Source: an uncultured Acidimicrobiales bacterium (GTDB taxonomy: Bacteria; Actinomycetota; Acidimicrobiia; Acidimicrobiales; SZUA-35). Taken from it: DNA of 38,386 nt. The notes beneath the pieces are model-generated. The model was not told the origin of the DNA. It worked only from the letters and a program-made list of their open reading frames with translations, and ran no database searches. Position 1 is the stretch's first letter. Every line of letters starts with the position of its first letter. Shown here piece after piece: positions 1 to 8,207 of the stretch. Location of the stretch: positions 1 to 38,386 of the forward strand of contig CALEWY010000010.1 in NCBI GenBank assembly GCA_937925335.1. Direction: 5' to 3'. A program made the position numbers and the translations under genes.

Positions 1-332
1 GTGCCTACTCGTGGGCATCACAGGGAGATGGTGTTTCAGAGTCCGAACGAATCGAGCTGTGGGTCACGATTGCCATCACGCTCGGGTTTGTCGTCGGTTG
101 TGCGCTGCTGACGTTCCAGTTCATCGCTGCTCTTACGAAGCGCCGAGGTGTCCTTCTGGCTTCGGCATCGGGCATCGTGATCGCCGACATCGTGGTCTTC
201 GCCGGACTCTTTGCCTTCGAGCAAGCCCCACCGAGCCTATGGGTGGCGACGGTTGCGCTTGCGTTCGTCTGCCAGGTCGGCCTTGTGGCTTGGATCGTAT
301 TCACACCGCGAGAGAAGTTCTCGGGCGTCTAG
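1..332 (+). CDS. Membrane protein, 3' end only (5' truncated by window edge)
   Basis: The reading frame beginning at base 3 is open from the window edge to a TAG at 330-332 and gives about 109 residues. Three hydrophobic segments can be seen: WVTIAITLGFVVGCALLTF, then a segment starting GVLLASASGIVIADIVVF, then VATVALAFVCQVGLVAWIVF, with a short basic loop (TKRR) after the first and a short charged tail (PREKFSGV). It is therefore the C-terminal part of, or a whole small, integral membrane protein; the true start lies outside the window. The family is not recognised. Its stop codon overlaps the stop of the convergent kinase-like gene (shared CTAG at 329-332). Confidence 0.75.
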   Translation, partial: AYSWASQGDGVSESERIELWVTIAITLGFVVGCALLTFQFIAALTKRRGVLLASASGIVIADIVVFAGLFAFEQAPPSLWVATVALAFVCQVGLVAWIVFTPREKFSGV

Positions 333-345
333 CGAAACGCCGGAG
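320..345. terminator. Hairpin over two convergent stop codons
   Basis: CTCGGGCGT (320-328) pairs with ACGCCGGAG (337-345) with one mismatch around an 8-nt loop that contains the CTAG shared by both stop codons. There is no clear T-run, so it would work as a weak or factor-assisted bidirectional terminator. This is an inference from structure and position. Confidence 0.4.
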
Positions 346-1399
346 CCAAGCGAGCTGGCGCAACGTTGTGCCACGCGTCGGCCAGCGAGCGATAGACGAG
401 CTCCAGCCAAGCTGCGAGTGCGGGGATCGATGTGCTGGCATCAGGAAGTGACTCAGCGGCCCGAGCGAGTCGAGTGAGCACTCGCGTGCGAGTCGACATC
501 AACTGCTTGCTGTCCTCATCGATGGGTTCGTCATTGTCGATCACACGGGGTGCTGCCATGCCAACGGTCAAGAACCCGAACAGCGAATGCGCCAGAGGAA
601 GTTCGGTGAGTGCAGTCGTGGATCCGACGGCGGTGCAATAGCGATCGACGGCTGCTGAGCGAGTCGCTTCGGGGAGGTCGAGACAGCACCAACAGGTGGG
701 GAACGGCATCGTGATGTTGGCGAGGTCGAGGGCGGGGCTTGCGAAACCGGCTCCCTCGAGATCAAACAGTCGCATGCCATCGGCGGTCATCACGTTGTTG
801 TCCGGGCACATGTCGCCGAACGAGAACACGCGATCAACGCCTGGTCCGGTGAGGAGGGAGACGAGTGCTCGAGCGTCGTCCATCGCTGCATCGCTGAGCG
901 CTGGAAGTTCGGCGAACGGGTGGGCTGCGAGCGCCTCGATCGCACGCTCGGTGACATCCCGGTACCACGCCGCGTTGAGCGAATTCTCGGTGGCCTCGCC
1001 GATCGTTCTTTCATGCAGGGTGGCAACGGCATCCACGTAGTGGTTGAGCGTGTTGGTCGCCTGTCGCTCGTCGTCACCCAGTAGCGCATCGGCCAGCGAT
1101 GGGCCGTCGCCGAAATCTTCGATCACGACCACACCATTCGGCTCGTCGACATTGATGATCGATGGAGCAGTACCCGGAGCATTTTCCCTAGCAACACGTA
1201 ACGCCTGCAGCTCGTGGAAACCGGTCGTGCCGTGATCGAACGCGTGCTTGACGATCACTCCCTCTCCCCGCAACACGATTGAGCGAGAGCTTTCTCGGAG
1301 CGTCGACCAACGCGTACTCGTCGGCGAGAGTCCCAATAAGCCATCCGCAATGGCTGCGACCTCGTCGACCGAAGTGCGCTCGTTGTCCTTGCTCGTCAC
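329..1399 (-). CDS. Aminoglycoside-phosphotransferase-like kinase (APH/choline kinase fold)
   Basis: A 356-residue small-molecule kinase-like protein. The fold shows from a catalytic-loop segment VFSFGDMCPDNN followed by LFDLEGAGFASPALDLAN, which correspond to the HGDxxxxN loop and the metal-binding D of APH enzymes; an upstream VVVIEDFGDGPSLADALL matches the hinge region. The loop residue before GD is Phe rather than the usual His, while Asp and Asn are kept, so activity is likely but altered. The substrate cannot be told. I chose the GTG at 1399 because GGAG lies 6 nt upstream; a TTG at 1411 lies inside that site. The gene converges on the membrane protein at the window edge and is upstream of nothing obviously related; asparaginase lies 74 bp behind it in the same direction. 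Confidence 0.75.
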   Translation of the reverse strand: MTSKDNERTSVDEVAAIADGLLGLSPTSTRWSTLRESSRSIVLRGEGVIVKHAFDHGTTGFHELQALRVARENAPGTAPSIINVDEPNGVVVIEDFGDGPSLADALLGDDERQATNTLNHYVDAVATLHERTIGEATENSLNAAWYRDVTERAIEALAAHPFAELPALSDAAMDDARALVSLLTGPGVDRVFSFGDMCPDNNVMTADGMRLFDLEGAGFASPALDLANITMPFPTCWCCLDLPEATRSAAVDRYCTAVGSTTALTELPLAHSLFGFLTVGMAAPRVIDNDEPIDEDSKQLMSTRTRVLTRLARAAESLPDASTSIPALAAWLELVYRSLADAWHNVAPARLAPAFR

Positions 1400-1473
1400 A
1401 TCGGACTCCAATTCGGGTGAGGAGCGAACGCTACATCCGACTCGACTTCCGGGCTGATGGCTACGTCAGGTGG

Positions 1474-2499
1474 TCAGTCGAACGGGGCGAGTGCCTCGGT
1501 GGTGAGCTCGACCCGGCCGATCTCGAGGCCATCCCAGTTTTTGCGTACCGTCGACCCCCACGAGTCGAGCAGCTCTCGCTCGTTCTCCGATAGCAGCTCG
1601 AGGCGAACGAGAATCTCGATGAGAAGTTCGTTGAAACCTCGGTAGGCGCCGTCGTCGATCGTGATGGCAATGCCAAGGTCGCGGTCGACAGCGCCGATCA
1701 CATAGATCGCCTCGGCGCCGATCTTGGCAAACAGGCGGCCGTCGGTGACGCGCATCAAGTCGGTGCAGAGTCGCTCGTGGGTGCCGGCGACGAGATCGGG
1801 ATGTGCAGCAGCTGCGCTCGTCATGCGTCGGCAAGCGTCAGCCCGTTGATCGGGCAGGCCAGTGGGGTTCGCAACGCGGGCGATGCCGGTCGCTAGGTTC
1901 TGCAGCGGTAGTCGGAACGTTGGTGCACTGCAGCCGTCACGTCCACCGTCCATCGAGGCTGGAGTGATCGCCGGACCACCTTCGATCGAGCAGATCTCGG
2001 CGGTGGCGGCAGCAACGAGTTGCTGGACCTGCCCGTCAGCATCGAGGTACGAGGACGGGTTGACTCCGAGGTGTCGAGCGACGGCGAGAAAGCCAGCGTG
2101 TTTACCGGAGCAGTTGTTGGTGACGCGATCCGCAGGAGCTTCGAGGCCGGCGTTGAACGGTCGCTGCGGGCCGCACAGAAGATCATCCGGCCCCAGCCCG
2201 ATTCGGCTGAGCGTGTCGGCGACGACTTCGATGTGGCGAGGCTCGCCGCTGTGGGACGCAAGAGCGGTGGCGATTGCGGCGGGGGAGAGGCCGAAGGCGT
2301 CAGCGGCACCCGTCTCGATCAGCGGCAGAGCTTGGAAACTCTTCGTTGCGCTGCGCCCGTAAACGGGTTGGGTTGGGTCGCCGACCGAGTGGAGAACCGA
2401 CCCGTCAGACTTCGTGACCACCCATGCGCCGCGGTGGATGGACTCGACTCCATCGCCTCGCCACAGGCGAACCAATACCGGGTTGTCTTCGACCATCAC
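1474..2499 (-). CDS. L-asparaginase II family protein
   Basis: About 341 residues, full length for the Rhizobium etli-type (class 3) asparaginase family, which hydrolyses L-asparagine to aspartate and ammonia and is unrelated to the EcAI/EcAII enzymes. Family blocks are visible in order: SIHRGAWVV near the N-terminus, YGRSATKSFQALPLIETGAA, LLCGPQRPFN, VTNNCSGKHAGFLAVARHLG, SMDGGRDGCSAPTFRLPL and FAKIGAEAIYVIG. The Ser/Lys of the RSATKS block and the Cys of NNCSGKH and DGCSAP are the conserved candidates for catalysis and zinc binding. Possible starts are GTG 2505, GTG 2499 and ATG 2496; 2499 is chosen because a TAGAGT -10 box ends 8 nt upstream, the leaderless spacing used by its neighbours. 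It is divergent from an amidase, suggesting amide-nitrogen scavenging. Cytoplasmic; no signal peptide. Confidence 0.9.
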   Translation of the reverse strand: MMVEDNPVLVRLWRGDGVESIHRGAWVVTKSDGSVLHSVGDPTQPVYGRSATKSFQALPLIETGAADAFGLSPAAIATALASHSGEPRHIEVVADTLSRIGLGPDDLLCGPQRPFNAGLEAPADRVTNNCSGKHAGFLAVARHLGVNPSSYLDADGQVQQLVAAATAEICSIEGGPAITPASMDGGRDGCSAPTFRLPLQNLATGIARVANPTGLPDQRADACRRMTSAAAAHPDLVAGTHERLCTDLMRVTDGRLFAKIGAEAIYVIGAVDRDLGIAITIDDGAYRGFNELLIEILVRLELLSENERELLDSWGSTVRKNWDGLEIGRVELTTEALAPFD

Positions 2500-2507
2500 G
2501 GTCACAG

Positions 2508-2517
2508 ACTCTAGGGT
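2508..2517. promoter_or_regulatory. Overlapping divergent -10 boxes for asparaginase and amidase
   Basis: On the plus strand TAGGGT (2512-2517) ends 8 nt before the amidase ATG; on the minus strand TAGAGT (2513-2508) ends 8 nt before the asparaginase GTG at 2499. The boxes share two bases. Both fit leaderless promoters, so the two polymerases could not bind at once. No clear -35 element is seen for either. Confidence 0.5.
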
Positions 2518-2525
2518 TCCGGGCG

Positions 2526-3908
2526 ATGTCTGAGCTGTGCGATCTCACCGCCATCGAGCAACGTCGACTGCTGGCCGCCAAAGAGGCGAGTGCGGTCGAA
2601 CTGCTCGAGAGCCACCTCGCCCGAATCGACGAACGAAATCCGGCGCTGAACGCTGTTGTCTCGCTCGATGCGGAGGTCGGCCGTCAGCGTGCGACCGCGA
2701 TCGATTCTGAAGTTGCGGCTGGTCGAGACCCCGGGCCGCTTGCCGGCCTCGTCACCGCTCACAAGGATCTCACGGAGACGAAGGACTTCCGCACCACCTA
2801 CGGATCTCCGGTTTTCGCTGACTTCGAACCGGGCTTCGACGGCGTCATCGCTTCGCGAGTGAAGGCTGCGGGCGGCGTTGCGATCGGTAAGACCAACACG
2901 CCCGAGTTCGGAGCTGGCTCGAACACGTTTAACCCAGTGCACGGCGCGACGGTCAACGTGTTCGACCAGACGAAGACCTGTGGCGGATCGTCAGGAGGAG
3001 CGGCCGTGGCTCTCGCCGCCAACATGGTGTCGATCGCCGACGGCAGCGACTTTGGCGGTTCTCTTCGCAACCCAGCGGCCTGGAGCGACATCGTGGGTTT
3101 GCGGCCCTCGCTCGGTGTTGTGCCGAACCTGGGTGCGGGGAGCGCGTGGCCGAACCTCGGAATCTGTGGCCCGATGGCCCGCAACGTTGATGACTTGGCC
3201 CTCTTGTTCGATGTGCTCGCAGCGCCTGAAGTTCTTGACCCTCTGAGCCGAGGCATGTCGTTTCCAACACCGGTTGAACCGGTCGACCGTCCACTTCGAG
3301 TGGCATGGTCCGACACGCTCGGCGGTCTTCCCGTCGAAGCTGATGTGCTCGGTGTGCTTCATGCGTTCCGCGGCAAGATCGAGGACGACCTTGGCTGGGA
3401 GGTCGTCGACGCTGAGCCCGATCTCACCGATGCCGATGAGTGCTTCCATTCGCTTCGAGCGTGGGCGTTCTCAACCGACGCCCTGATGGGTTCGCTTGAC
3501 AGCGACCAGCGAGCGCAACTCAAGGAGACGGTTCAACTCGAGTTGAACGAGGGTGATGCCATGTCGGCTGCGCAGGTGTCGCAGGGTTTGCGCCAACTGA
3601 AGAGCTTGTGGCGGCGAACGGTGGGATTCTTCGACTCCTACGACTTGTTGATCGCCCCGGTCACACAGGTATCCCCGTTCCCCGTGGAGCTTGAGTTTCC
3701 AACGGTTGTGGCTGGCGTTGAGATGCAGCGCTACACCGAATGGATGATGTCGTGTTGCCGGATCACCGTGACCGGCATGCCCGCGATGTCGTTGCCGGCT
3801 GGGTTGACTGACGCCGGGCTTCCGGTGGGCGCGCAACTCATCGGCGGACCGTGGGCAGACGCCGAATTGCTTCGAGCAGCCAAGACGCTCGAACCACTGC
3901 GGGGTTGA
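2526..3908 (+). CDS. Amidase (amidase-signature family)
   Basis: A 460-residue amidase-signature hydrolase that would cleave a carboxylic amide to acid and ammonia. The catalytic Ser-cisSer-Lys set is complete: Lys in LVTAHKDLTETKD, the cis-Ser in TCGGSSGGAAVALAANM, and the nucleophile in IADGSDFGGSLRNPAAW. No transamidosome context (no gatB or gatC), so a scavenging or catabolic amidase is more likely than GatA. An in-frame ATG lies farther upstream at 2424 but would run through the asparaginase gene; the ATG at 2526 begins the conserved part (LCDLTAIEQRRLLAAKEASA) and has a -10 box 8 nt upstream. The next gene starts 6 nt after its stop, so the two are probably cotranscribed. The substrate is not predictable from sequence. 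Confidence 0.9.
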   Translation: MSELCDLTAIEQRRLLAAKEASAVELLESHLARIDERNPALNAVVSLDAEVGRQRATAIDSEVAAGRDPGPLAGLVTAHKDLTETKDFRTTYGSPVFADFEPGFDGVIASRVKAAGGVAIGKTNTPEFGAGSNTFNPVHGATVNVFDQTKTCGGSSGGAAVALAANMVSIADGSDFGGSLRNPAAWSDIVGLRPSLGVVPNLGAGSAWPNLGICGPMARNVDDLALLFDVLAAPEVLDPLSRGMSFPTPVEPVDRPLRVAWSDTLGGLPVEADVLGVLHAFRGKIEDDLGWEVVDAEPDLTDADECFHSLRAWAFSTDALMGSLDSDQRAQLKETVQLELNEGDAMSAAQVSQGLRQLKSLWRRTVGFFDSYDLLIAPVTQVSPFPVELEFPTVVAGVEMQRYTEWMMSCCRITVTGMPAMSLPAGLTDAGLPVGAQLIGGPWADAELLRAAKTLEPLRG

Positions 3909-3914
3909 CGGCTC

Positions 3915-4472
3915 GTGGGCGAACAGAACCAGTCTGACGAGACGTACGTGCCGCAAAGCGGGCTCTTGATCGAGGTCGAACCGGCCGAATCGATCGTCTC
4001 GCTGTGGCGGCTGAAGTATGCCGAGCAGGCAGAACACGGCATCCCGGCTCATGTCACGGTGTTGTTTCCGTTCATTCCGCCTGCATTGATCGACGAAGCA
4101 TCGATGGCCACTGTTCGGAAGATCGTGTCGAACTTCCCCGCGTTCGACTTCGAGCTGACGACGATCGAGCAGTTCCCCGGTGTGGTGTGGCTGCGGCCAG
4201 AGCCCGACGACCGATTTCGAGCCCTGACGAGGGAGTTGTGGGATGCGTTCCCCCAGTGTCCTCCCTACGAGAACCGCTATCCCGATCCGCAGCCCCATCT
4301 CACCATCGGACAACTCGAGGACCCCGTCGAACAGGCGATCATGCACACGGCGATCGAATCTGAGCTCGAAGGCCAGTTGCCAATCGGCTGTCGTGCGACG
4401 TCGCTCACACTCTTCGTGTCGACGGAGAAGAACGAGTGGACCCGACCAGCCACCTTCGACCTCGCTGAGTAA
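3915..4472 (+). CDS. 2'-5' RNA ligase superfamily protein (2H phosphoesterase)
   Basis: A 185-residue protein with the two HxTx motifs that define 2H phosphoesterases: HVTVLFPF with His about residue 46 and HLTIGQL with His about residue 128. These paired histidines act on cyclic or 2',5' phosphodiester bonds in RNA or nucleotides. The spacing of about 80 residues and the overall size fit the 2'-5' RNA ligase-like branch (PF13563 type). The actual substrate is unknown. It starts with GTG 6 nt after the amidase stop and has no separate promoter, so it is read as the second gene of that operon. It converges on the oxidoreductase gene with 5 nt between stop codons. Confidence 0.85.
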   Translation: MGEQNQSDETYVPQSGLLIEVEPAESIVSLWRLKYAEQAEHGIPAHVTVLFPFIPPALIDEASMATVRKIVSNFPAFDFELTTIEQFPGVVWLRPEPDDRFRALTRELWDAFPQCPPYENRYPDPQPHLTIGQLEDPVEQAIMHTAIESELEGQLPIGCRATSLTLFVSTEKNEWTRPATFDLAE

Positions 4473-4477
4473 GAGGA

Positions 4478-4957
4478 CTAGTCAGCAGAGGGAAAGCCGA
4501 GCTTGAGACCCGGCGGGAATCCACCGCGAGCGATGGGACCCCAACGCTCGATGTCGATCGAGATCAGGCACTTGCCCTGGCGATCCATGGCATCTCGGTA
4601 GTCATCCCAATCGGGATGTTCGCCGGAGACGGAGCGGTAGTAGTCGATGAGTGGCTCCATTGCCTCCGGGAGATCGACGATCGTTGCCTGGCCATCGATC
4701 TGCACCCACGAACCGCCAAATTGGTCGCTCAGAACGCAGAGCGTCGCGTCGGGATTGCGCCGAAGGTTATGGACCTTGTCACGCATTGGATAGGTCGCAA
4801 TGACGAGCTGGCCAGCGTCGTTGACACCGCCACTCACGGGTGAGATCTGTGGACGTCCGTCGCCTCGGACGGTGGTGAGCACCCATTGGTGACGATCACG
4901 GATGAAGTCGAGCAGTTCGACCAGGCCAACGACGTCTTCCCGAGCCAGGTTTGCCAT
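4478..4957 (-). CDS. PPOX-class F420-dependent oxidoreductase-like protein
   Basis: A 159-residue split-barrel flavin/deazaflavin protein of the Rv1155-like group. The family hallmarks are a strand pair WVLTTVRGDGRPQISPVSGG, a phosphate-binding stretch around YPMRDKVHNLRRNPDATLC, and the helical segment IDYYRSVSGEHPDWDDYRDA, which is diagnostic for the F420-binding actinobacterial members. A Gly/Pro tail (GGFPPGLKLGFPSAD) ends the protein. The start ATG at 4957 overlaps the stop of yaaA (TGATG), so translation is coupled to that gene. It resembles the product at 23805-24227 closely in the YYR..GE..DWD..R segment, so the two are paralogues. The reduced substrate is unknown. Confidence 0.85.
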   Translation of the reverse strand: MANLAREDVVGLVELLDFIRDRHQWVLTTVRGDGRPQISPVSGGVNDAGQLVIATYPMRDKVHNLRRNPDATLCVLSDQFGGSWVQIDGQATIVDLPEAMEPLIDYYRSVSGEHPDWDDYRDAMDRQGKCLISIDIERWGPIARGGFPPGLKLGFPSAD

Positions 4958-5736
4958 CAGTGGATCCGGACGAAGACGGGTTCGTTTGTGGTGGATCGAT
5001 CGGCGTCGAACGTGTAGCCGTCGACATCGAACTCGTCGAGCGCCTTGACGGACTTGATGCGGTTCTGGATGATCCAACCGGCCATCGATCCGCGAGCTCG
5101 CTTGGCGAAGAAGCTGATGATCTTCGGATCCTTGCCGTCCTTCGAGTCGAGGAAGACAGGCGAGACGAGTCGGCCATCGAGGCGGTTCTCGTTGATCGCT
5201 CCGAAGTACTCGTTCGACGCAAGGTTGATGAGAGCGGCGGACCCTGGTGAGTCGTCGAGGTCGGCGTTGATCATGTCGGTCACTCGATCACCCCAGAACT
5301 CATAGAGATCACGGCCGCGATCGGTCTTGAGCTTGGAGCCCATCTCGAGCCGGTAGGGCTGCATGCGATCGAGCGGGCGGAGCACGCCATAGAGACCCGA
5401 AAGGATTCGGAGCGTCTTCTGAGCGTGGGTGAAATCGCGCTCGGAGAACGTGTTGGGAGCGTCCATACCCATGTAGACGTCGCCAGCGAAGGCGAGCAGG
5501 GCCGGCCGAGAGTTGTCAGCGGTGAACTCGGCTTCCCAGTTCTGGAACCGGTCGAAGTTGAGCTCGGCCAGCGACGGTGAGATCGACATCATCGATGCCA
5601 AGTCGTCTGGTGACTTGGTCGCCATGATGTCGACCAGCTCGGACACGTCGTCGACCAGGCGAGGTTCAGAGAACTTCTTAGTGGTCAGCGGGGTCTCGTA
5701 GTCGAGTGACTTCGCAGGAGAAACAACGATCAGCAC
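4957..5736 (-). CDS. yaaA: Peroxide stress protein YaaA family (DUF328/UPF0246)
   Basis: A 259-residue protein, the normal family length. Hallmarks are the N-terminal MLIVVSPAKSLDY, the block LLAFAGDVYMGMDA, the signature LRILSGLYGVLRPLDRMQPY (about residues 108-127), LINLASNEYF and a C-terminal IISFFAKRARGSMAGWII. In E. coli YaaA limits intracellular free iron during hydrogen peroxide stress and binds DNA; the same role is likely but not shown here. The start is GTG at 5736, with TAGAAC 7 nt upstream as a possible leaderless -10 box (the last base departs from TANNNT). It is the first gene of a two-gene unit with the downstream oxidoreductase, which fits a redox-stress setting. Confidence 0.9.
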   Translation of the reverse strand: MLIVVSPAKSLDYETPLTTKKFSEPRLVDDVSELVDIMATKSPDDLASMMSISPSLAELNFDRFQNWEAEFTADNSRPALLAFAGDVYMGMDAPNTFSERDFTHAQKTLRILSGLYGVLRPLDRMQPYRLEMGSKLKTDRGRDLYEFWGDRVTDMINADLDDSPGSAALINLASNEYFGAINENRLDGRLVSPVFLDSKDGKDPKIISFFAKRARGSMAGWIIQNRIKSVKALDEFDVDGYTFDADRSTTNEPVFVRIH

Positions 5737-5806
5737 GACAACAGTTCTACCAGCTCAGAGCGCTTCTTTTTCGATCGGCCTCGGCCGACGGGCGGCTGGT
5801 TGGCTG

Positions 5807-6769
5807 CTAGTGATGATCGTCTGCGTTGCCGACGGGTGCGGCGTTGGCTTTCAGCTCTTCTGGGCTGCGCAGGAGATCGGGCTCGATGTACATCGGGCGG
5901 GCGATCGGGACGACTTGGCGGATCCTGGCTTCAACGCTGTTGATGGCGTCAGCGAGCTCTTCGACGGTGAGGCCTGGCTCGAAGATGATCTTTGCGCCGA
6001 CGAGCAGCTCCTCGGGGCCGAGGTGCTGGGTGCGGATGTGCACCAGCTTCTGAACGTGCGGTGCGGTGTTGATCGCCGTCTTGATCTTGAGCATTTCCTT
6101 GGGCCGTGCGCCTTCGCCGAGCAGGAGGCTGCGCATCTCGATGATGAGGATGCAGGCGATCACCAGCAACAAGATGCCAATGGCGAGTGTGCCGATGCCG
6201 TCCCAGATGGCGTTGCCAGTGATCTGGGCGATGATGATCGCAACGAATGCGGTCATCAGACCGACCATGGCGCCGAGGTCTTCGAGCAGCACGACCGGCA
6301 GCTCGGGCACACGAGCTCGCTTGACGAACTCCCACCAGCTGAGGTCGCCTTTGAGTGGACGGGACTCAACTACAGCGGTGCGGAACGCGTAACCCTCCAC
6401 AACCATGCCGAAGGCGAGAATGCCGAGTGCAACGCCGGCTTGCTTGATCTCGTGCGGGTGCAGGATCTTCTCGATGCCTTCGTAGGTGGCGAAGCCGCCG
6501 CCCAGGGCGAAGAGCACCAGCGCAACGACGAAACTCCAGAAGTAGCGCTCACGGCCATAGCCGAATTGATGCTCGTCATCGGCTGTCTTCTTCGCGGCCC
6601 TGCCGCCCCAGAGGAGGAGCGATTGGTTGCCGGAATCGGCGACCGAGTGGATGGCCTCAGCCAACATCGACGACGAGCCGGTGATGAAGAATCCGACGAA
6701 CTTTGCGATTGCGATCATCGAGTTGCCGAACAGAGCGGCGAGCACGACTTTGTTACTGCCTGTTGCCAT
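5807..6769 (-). CDS. Cation diffusion facilitator transporter (SLC30A9-like branch)
   Basis: A 320-residue CDF family metal/proton antiporter. Six hydrophobic segments are visible before a cytoplasmic ferredoxin-like C-terminal domain (about residues 215-300, HVQKLVHIRTQHLGPEELLV). The metal site in TM2 is HSVADSGNQ (HxxxD), but the partner site in TM5 is LLEDLGAMVGL, with Glu-Asp instead of the usual HxxxD; this pattern is typical of the ZnT9-like branch rather than classical zinc exporters, so the ion cannot be named. The ATG at 6769 is preferred over an upstream in-frame start at 6823 because it begins the family homology and has TAGCCT 8 nt upstream. A His-containing tail (NADDHH) may bind metal. 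Divergent from the nuclease gene. Confidence 0.85.
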   Translation of the reverse strand: MATGSNKVVLAALFGNSMIAIAKFVGFFITGSSSMLAEAIHSVADSGNQSLLLWGGRAAKKTADDEHQFGYGRERYFWSFVVALVLFALGGGFATYEGIEKILHPHEIKQAGVALGILAFGMVVEGYAFRTAVVESRPLKGDLSWWEFVKRARVPELPVVLLEDLGAMVGLMTAFVAIIIAQITGNAIWDGIGTLAIGILLLVIACILIIEMRSLLLGEGARPKEMLKIKTAINTAPHVQKLVHIRTQHLGPEELLVGAKIIFEPGLTVEELADAINSVEARIRQVVPIARPMYIEPDLLRSPEELKANAAPVGNADDHH

Positions 6770-6777
6770 TGCGAGCG

Positions 6778-6783
6778 AGGCTA
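6778..6783 (-). promoter_or_regulatory. -10 box of the CDF transporter gene (leaderless)
   Basis: TAGCCT on the minus strand ends 8 nt before the ATG at 6769. It supports this start over the longer reading frame. Confidence 0.45.
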
Positions 6784-6827
6784 GTCCCCAGCGCTGTCCG
6801 TCTCGGGCACTCGAACCAGTCACTGCC

Positions 6828-6833
6828 TAGGGT
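6828..6833 (+). promoter_or_regulatory. -10 box of the 5' nuclease gene (leaderless)
   Basis: TAGGGT with 6 nt before the ATG at 6840 and no Shine-Dalgarno site; transcription would start at or next to the A of the start codon. Confidence 0.55.
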
Positions 6834-6839
6834 GAGCGA

Positions 6840-7718
6840 ATGATCGTGCATCTCGTCGACGGAACCTACGAACTGTTCCGCCAGTTCTTTGGGCGTCCAG
6901 GCCACCTCAACGCGGACGGTATGGAGGTCGGCGCGACCCGAGCCGTGCTCCGCAACATGTTGGCGATGCTCGACGACGGCGCCACACACGTCGGCGTTGC
7001 GACCGACTCGGTTGTCGAGTCGTTCCGCAACGAGCTCTACGACGGCTACAAGACCGGCGAAGAAATGGACCCGCTCATCAAGGCGCAATTTCCGCTCCTC
7101 GATGACGGCCTTCGAGCGCTTGGGCTCGCCACGTTCGGGATGATCGAATACGAAGCTGACGACGCGCTTGGCGCGGCAGCCGCGATCGCCGCGGCTGACC
7201 CTGCGGTCGACAAGGTGATGATCTGCACGCCTGACAAAGACATGGCGCAATGTGTGATCGAGGGTCGAGTCGTGCAGTTCGACCGACGCAAAGACAAGGT
7301 CTACGACGTCGAGGACGTGATCGAGAAGTACGGCGTTCGGCCTGAGTCGATCCCGGACTATCTCGGGTTGGTGGGCGACACCGCTGATGGATTCCCAGGC
7401 CTGCCCGGTTGGGGAGCGAAATCAGCGGGTGCGGTCCTCTATCGCTACGGCCACATCGAAGACATCCCCCTTGCCGCCGGCCAGTGGGACATCACGGTTC
7501 GAGGTGGCGCCAAGCTCGCGCAGACCCTTGCCGACAATCTTGAAGACGCCCTGCTCTTCCGTCGTATCGCCACCCTCGATCTCGACGCACCAACGGTGAC
7601 AAATGTGGAAGAGATGCGATGGACGGGCGCGACTCCGGAACTCGCTGCGCTCGCCGACAAGCTCGACGCACCCGATCTCGTGACCAAGGCTGCGAAGCTC
7701 GCCGAGGGTCGTGCATGA
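6840..7718 (+). CDS. 5'-3' exonuclease / flap endonuclease (PolA N-terminal-like domain)
   Basis: A stand-alone 292-residue 5' nuclease equivalent to the N-terminal domain of DNA polymerase I. Acidic metal ligands are in place: D7 (HLVDGTYELFRQ), E105/D107/D108 (YEADDALGA), D132/D134 (CTPDKDMAQC) and D180/D183 (GDTADGFPG). A helix-hairpin-helix DNA-binding motif follows (GLPGWGAKSAGAVL, about 187-200). It would remove RNA primers or flaps, or act in repair, in addition to the polymerase I copy expected elsewhere. It lacks the exonuclease and polymerase domains. The GNAT gene overlaps its stop (ATGA), so the two are translationally coupled. Confidence 0.88.
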   Translation: MIVHLVDGTYELFRQFFGRPGHLNADGMEVGATRAVLRNMLAMLDDGATHVGVATDSVVESFRNELYDGYKTGEEMDPLIKAQFPLLDDGLRALGLATFGMIEYEADDALGAAAAIAAADPAVDKVMICTPDKDMAQCVIEGRVVQFDRRKDKVYDVEDVIEKYGVRPESIPDYLGLVGDTADGFPGLPGWGAKSAGAVLYRYGHIEDIPLAAGQWDITVRGGAKLAQTLADNLEDALLFRRIATLDLDAPTVTNVEEMRWTGATPELAALADKLDAPDLVTKAAKLAEGRA

Positions 7719-8200
7719 TCCGGTCGTATCAACCGGATGACGCGTCCGCTGTCCTCGCCATCAACGAGGCGAACGTGCCCGCGGTCGGCGAGATGGACAT
7801 CACCAAGCTCGAGTTGTTCGCCGAGATCGCCGAGTGGCTCAAGGTGGTTGAGATCGAGGGTGAAGTGGTCGGCCTACTCGTGGGGTTGACCGAAGGACAA
7901 GAGCGCTACAAGAGCCCGAACTATGCCTGGTTCTCCGAGCGCCACGACTCGTTCATCTACGTCGATCGAATCGCCATCGGCGAAGGAGCCCGCAACCAGG
8001 GTTTGGGGGCGAAGCTGTATGACGCGTTCGCCGAGTGGGGCCGAGAGAGTGGGCGACCCGTGATGAGCGCTGAGGTCAACACGATTCCGGACAACCCTGG
8101 ATCCCACCGCTTTCATCAGCGTTACGGCTTTGTTGAAGTTGGGCGCGAGAGGCCATATGGCCCAAATGAAGAGGTCGCGATGTACGACCTGACTCTTTGA
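7715..8200 (+). CDS. GNAT family N-acetyltransferase
   Basis: A 161-residue acetyl-CoA-dependent acyltransferase. The acetyl-CoA-binding motif A is visible as IYVDRIAIGEGARNQGLGAK (V..IAI...RNQGLGAKL), followed by the motif B-like SHRFHQRYGFVEVGRERPYG. The N-terminus MIRSYQPDDASAVLAINEAN is typical of the family. The acceptor substrate cannot be told. Its ATG overlaps the nuclease stop by four bases (ATGA at 7715-7718), so the genes share an mRNA, but there is no known functional link. Confidence 0.88.
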   Translation: MIRSYQPDDASAVLAINEANVPAVGEMDITKLELFAEIAEWLKVVEIEGEVVGLLVGLTEGQERYKSPNYAWFSERHDSFIYVDRIAIGEGARNQGLGAKLYDAFAEWGRESGRPVMSAEVNTIPDNPGSHRFHQRYGFVEVGRERPYGPNEEVAMYDLTL

Positions 8201-8207
8201 TGCCACT

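Noticed and set aside
5757..5800. Possible terminator (CGGCC-TC-GGCCG) after the CDF gene
   Set aside because: The stem is only five or six pairs and the T-run is on the wrong side for the minus-strand gene.
5810..6784. Long plus-strand frame opposite the CDF transporter
   Set aside because: It has no recognisable domain, while the minus strand carries six helices and family motifs.
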